From the NCBI GenBank assembly GCA_020796225.1, contig CM036775.1, positions 8,508,171 to 8,572,170 of the forward strand: a stretch of 64,000 nt of DNA, given 5' to 3'. A program made the position numbers and the translations under genes. Source of the stretch: Arion vulgaris. Its lineage: Eukaryota; Mollusca; Gastropoda; Stylommatophora; Arionidae. Each line of letters opens with the position of its first letter. Within the stretch, counting starts at the first letter, position 1. The notes under the pieces are model-generated. The model saw only the letters and a program-made list of their open reading frames with translations, did not search any database and was not told the origin of the DNA. Positions 62,055 through 64,000 of the stretch are shown here, one piece after another.

Positions 62055-64000
62055 TCTTTGCGTTCCCCGCCTAGCCTGATGAACCAACTTTTATCATGAA
62101 TTTACTGTTGTTTTTAGGGACTCCGTTCCTCCGTACAGCTTTTCGCGAAGCTCTGTGTGTTGTGGCCATGACTCTTTCCTTATACCTGCTAAACGTTGAC
62201 AATCTTGCAAGACATGTTCTGCCGTCATGTTTGCCATTTTGCTCGGGCACAGGCTAGTTGTGCCAATTTTAAATTTATGGAACATGGGATCTGAGCTTGT
62301 TGTGTCCGGTACGGAGGCGAAATATGGCAACTTGTTCACTGCGGAAGAGACCATAGTATCCGTCACTGTCTGTGTACTGAGAGTGGTCTTTTGCCCATTT
62401 GCTTCTATAGTGCGAACCGATGGTTGTTTTGATTTCCTCATAACTGATCTCGAGATCAGTCTGAGGTAGTCTCCGTCCTCTTTGGCTAGCTTGTCGGCTG
62501 CTTCGTTTCCTAACGTTGCAGTGACGGTATCCACTGGATGACGGTGCGTTCGAGGAACTCTTAGTTCAGCGAGGGATGTTTTGAGCTCATTCATCTCAGT
62601 TTTGCCAACGCATTTGAGTGCCGTGATGACCGATAGAGCATCGGTGAATATCACGACCTTGTTGCGTGTAGTGCTTCTTCTCTCCAAGATCATTTCGGCC
62701 GCCTCTTTGATTGCCTCTGCCTCTGCTCGGTAGTTATTTGAGTATTTGCCTGGGGCAACCGCTTTTGACCGTGACTTCTTTGAGATTTTAAGCACTATTC
62801 TCCTCCGCCATCGCTTATTGCGTTATTGGCCGATCCGTCCGATACGCGTCCACTCATTTTCGGTACTTGATTCTATGTACCTTCTGTTGGTTTTTTTGTC
62901 GGGGTTTTTTTGGGCCCCTTTTTGTTCAGTATCCCCGGGATTGATTCCTTAGTTCTGAATTTTTGGTTTTCCCCAGGCGGGATTGTCGTTTGCCGATTTT
63001 TTGTGTTTTAAAAGGATGAGGGCAGGGTTTTAGGTTGAGATTCTCAGTTGATTTTGTTTTCCCATTTTCCCGAATTCATTTTTTCCGGCTTGATAAATTT
63101 CGACCCGTTTGAGTTTTTCCGCGTACTACTACTTTTTGTCATTTCGATCAGTCATTGGTTGGATGGGGATTGTCCCATCGTTTGATGGGGGACTTAGGGC
63201 CCCGGATGATGCGTAAGGCCCGGGTTTTTACTCCCTACTTTGCGAATTGTTGTTAGATGCATTGCTCCAAGCTGCCATACCGTACTTAGGATGGTCGACC
63301 TACCAGAAAAAGTGTCTTGAGAATTCTGCGTTTGCTCCCAGGGGGAAACCCTCGAGTTTAGCATCATTGTTAGCCGTTCTCCTTTTTTCCCGTAGCATTT
63401 TGATTCAAAAGTCAGCTTTCTGTCGAGGTGACTTGGGTATTGGGGGTTTTTTTCTCGGGAAGGTTCCCCATTGATTTTAAGGGTTTATCGTAATTTTGTT
63501 GTTCTGGGAGAACACATGTAAGTCGTCTTTGAAGGATTTATTTTCATATTCCATTTTTGCTGACCACATTCAAGATTATTTAACGTGCTTGCAGTCGATT
63601 TTCTGCTTTTGGGCATTGACTTTCTTTTCGCCCATATTCCAATGTCGGTACATGGGGAGTGTATGTTCTGGGAGGCATGTTGCAATGTCATTGACGAAGA
63701 TTGAAAGAGAGTCGGTGAGAGCACCCCCCTTGGGGGACCCCCTTGCCCAGTGTGGCCTTCTGCTTTTGTACCCAAACCCTGAATGTTTGGTTCTGTTTTC
63801 TAGGTATCTTTTTATTTGAATTCTTTTCTTTAGGGAGGGTGAGGAGTTTCAACCTTAACCTTTTTTCCAGACTGTGTCCAACCCCTTCCATATCTACCAA
63901 CACCCCCAGTGTCTGTTTTTTCTTGGAAAAACCATCTCGATTTCTGGACAATGTAGTTACTTGATCCTCTTGGATCGCCTGAAAGCCCCCTTTTTGTTGT
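62055..64000 (-). mobile_element. I-group LINE, third copy, running off the right edge
   Basis: The 3' end is at about 62060 (GCGTTCCCCGCCTAGCCTGA). RNase H and C-terminal blocks: NNYRAEAEAIKEAAEM, FTDALSVITALKCVGK, LAELR, AADKLAKEDG, AEHVLQDCQRLAGIRKESW (62795-62094). RT blocks WNMKINPSKTTY (about 63540), GVLSPTLF (63720) and VLVDMEGVGHSLEK (63890). Between 62880 and 64000 the copy differs from its relatives mainly by G- and T-run length changes. Confidence 0.85.

Overview
The window is eukaryotic nuclear DNA, most likely from a lophotrochozoan invertebrate, probably a mollusc. This is inferred from three things: AT-leaning, intron-rich sequence with GT-AG splice sites; a dense mix of decayed non-LTR retrotransposons (LINEs), tRNA-derived SINEs, Penelope-like and hAT-like remnants and many minisatellites; and one gene for a secreted multi-domain chitin-binding protein. 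No operons, rRNA genes, CRISPR arrays or prokaryotic features were seen. The species cannot be named from the sequence.

The main host gene lies on the minus strand from 22821 to 2715 and appears to run off the left edge. Seven exons can be reconstructed by eye: 22821-22776, 20781-18754, 15034-14932, 12199-12090, 6387-6184, 3323-3215 and 2896-2715. Every splice junction is GT-AG and all intron phases join in frame (1,1,2,1,1,2), giving 927 codons plus one base with no stop. The product is a signal peptide, a CBM14/peritrophin-A domain, a roughly 600-residue Asn/Ser/Thr/Asp-rich linker, and three more CBM14 domains. All four domains have the same cysteine spacing (C-12-C-5-C-9-C-12-C-8-C), although two of them are split between exons thousands of bases apart. 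The six introns are packed with LINE fragments, SINEs and arrays of 11, 17, 18, 19 and 21 bp units.

From 22.9 to 44.6 kb there is mostly transposon debris. It includes a SINE with an 11-bp target-site duplication (TSD), two 5'-truncated I-group LINE insertions with 12- and 8-bp TSDs, a third LINE tail with a 10-bp TSD, a Penelope-like element with a GIY-YIG domain and an inverted 3' segment, a 47-bp array of 23 copies, and a GC-rich composite repeat at 42.0-43.3 kb. Two possible host exons (33404-33235 minus; 34716-34925 plus) are the only other candidates for ordinary genes.

From 44.6 kb to the right edge an I-group LINE family (endonuclease, reverse transcriptase, RNase H) dominates. There is a decayed copy at 44.64-47.40 kb, a nearly full-length copy at 57.98-61.64 kb, and an opposite-strand copy from 62.05 kb past the edge. 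Between the first two, a unit of about 3.17 kb is present nearly three times (47.4-56.1 kb), and its copies are joined by a fold-back made from the LINE 3' end. The last ~1.1 kb shows an excess of homopolymer length changes and may be low-quality sequence.
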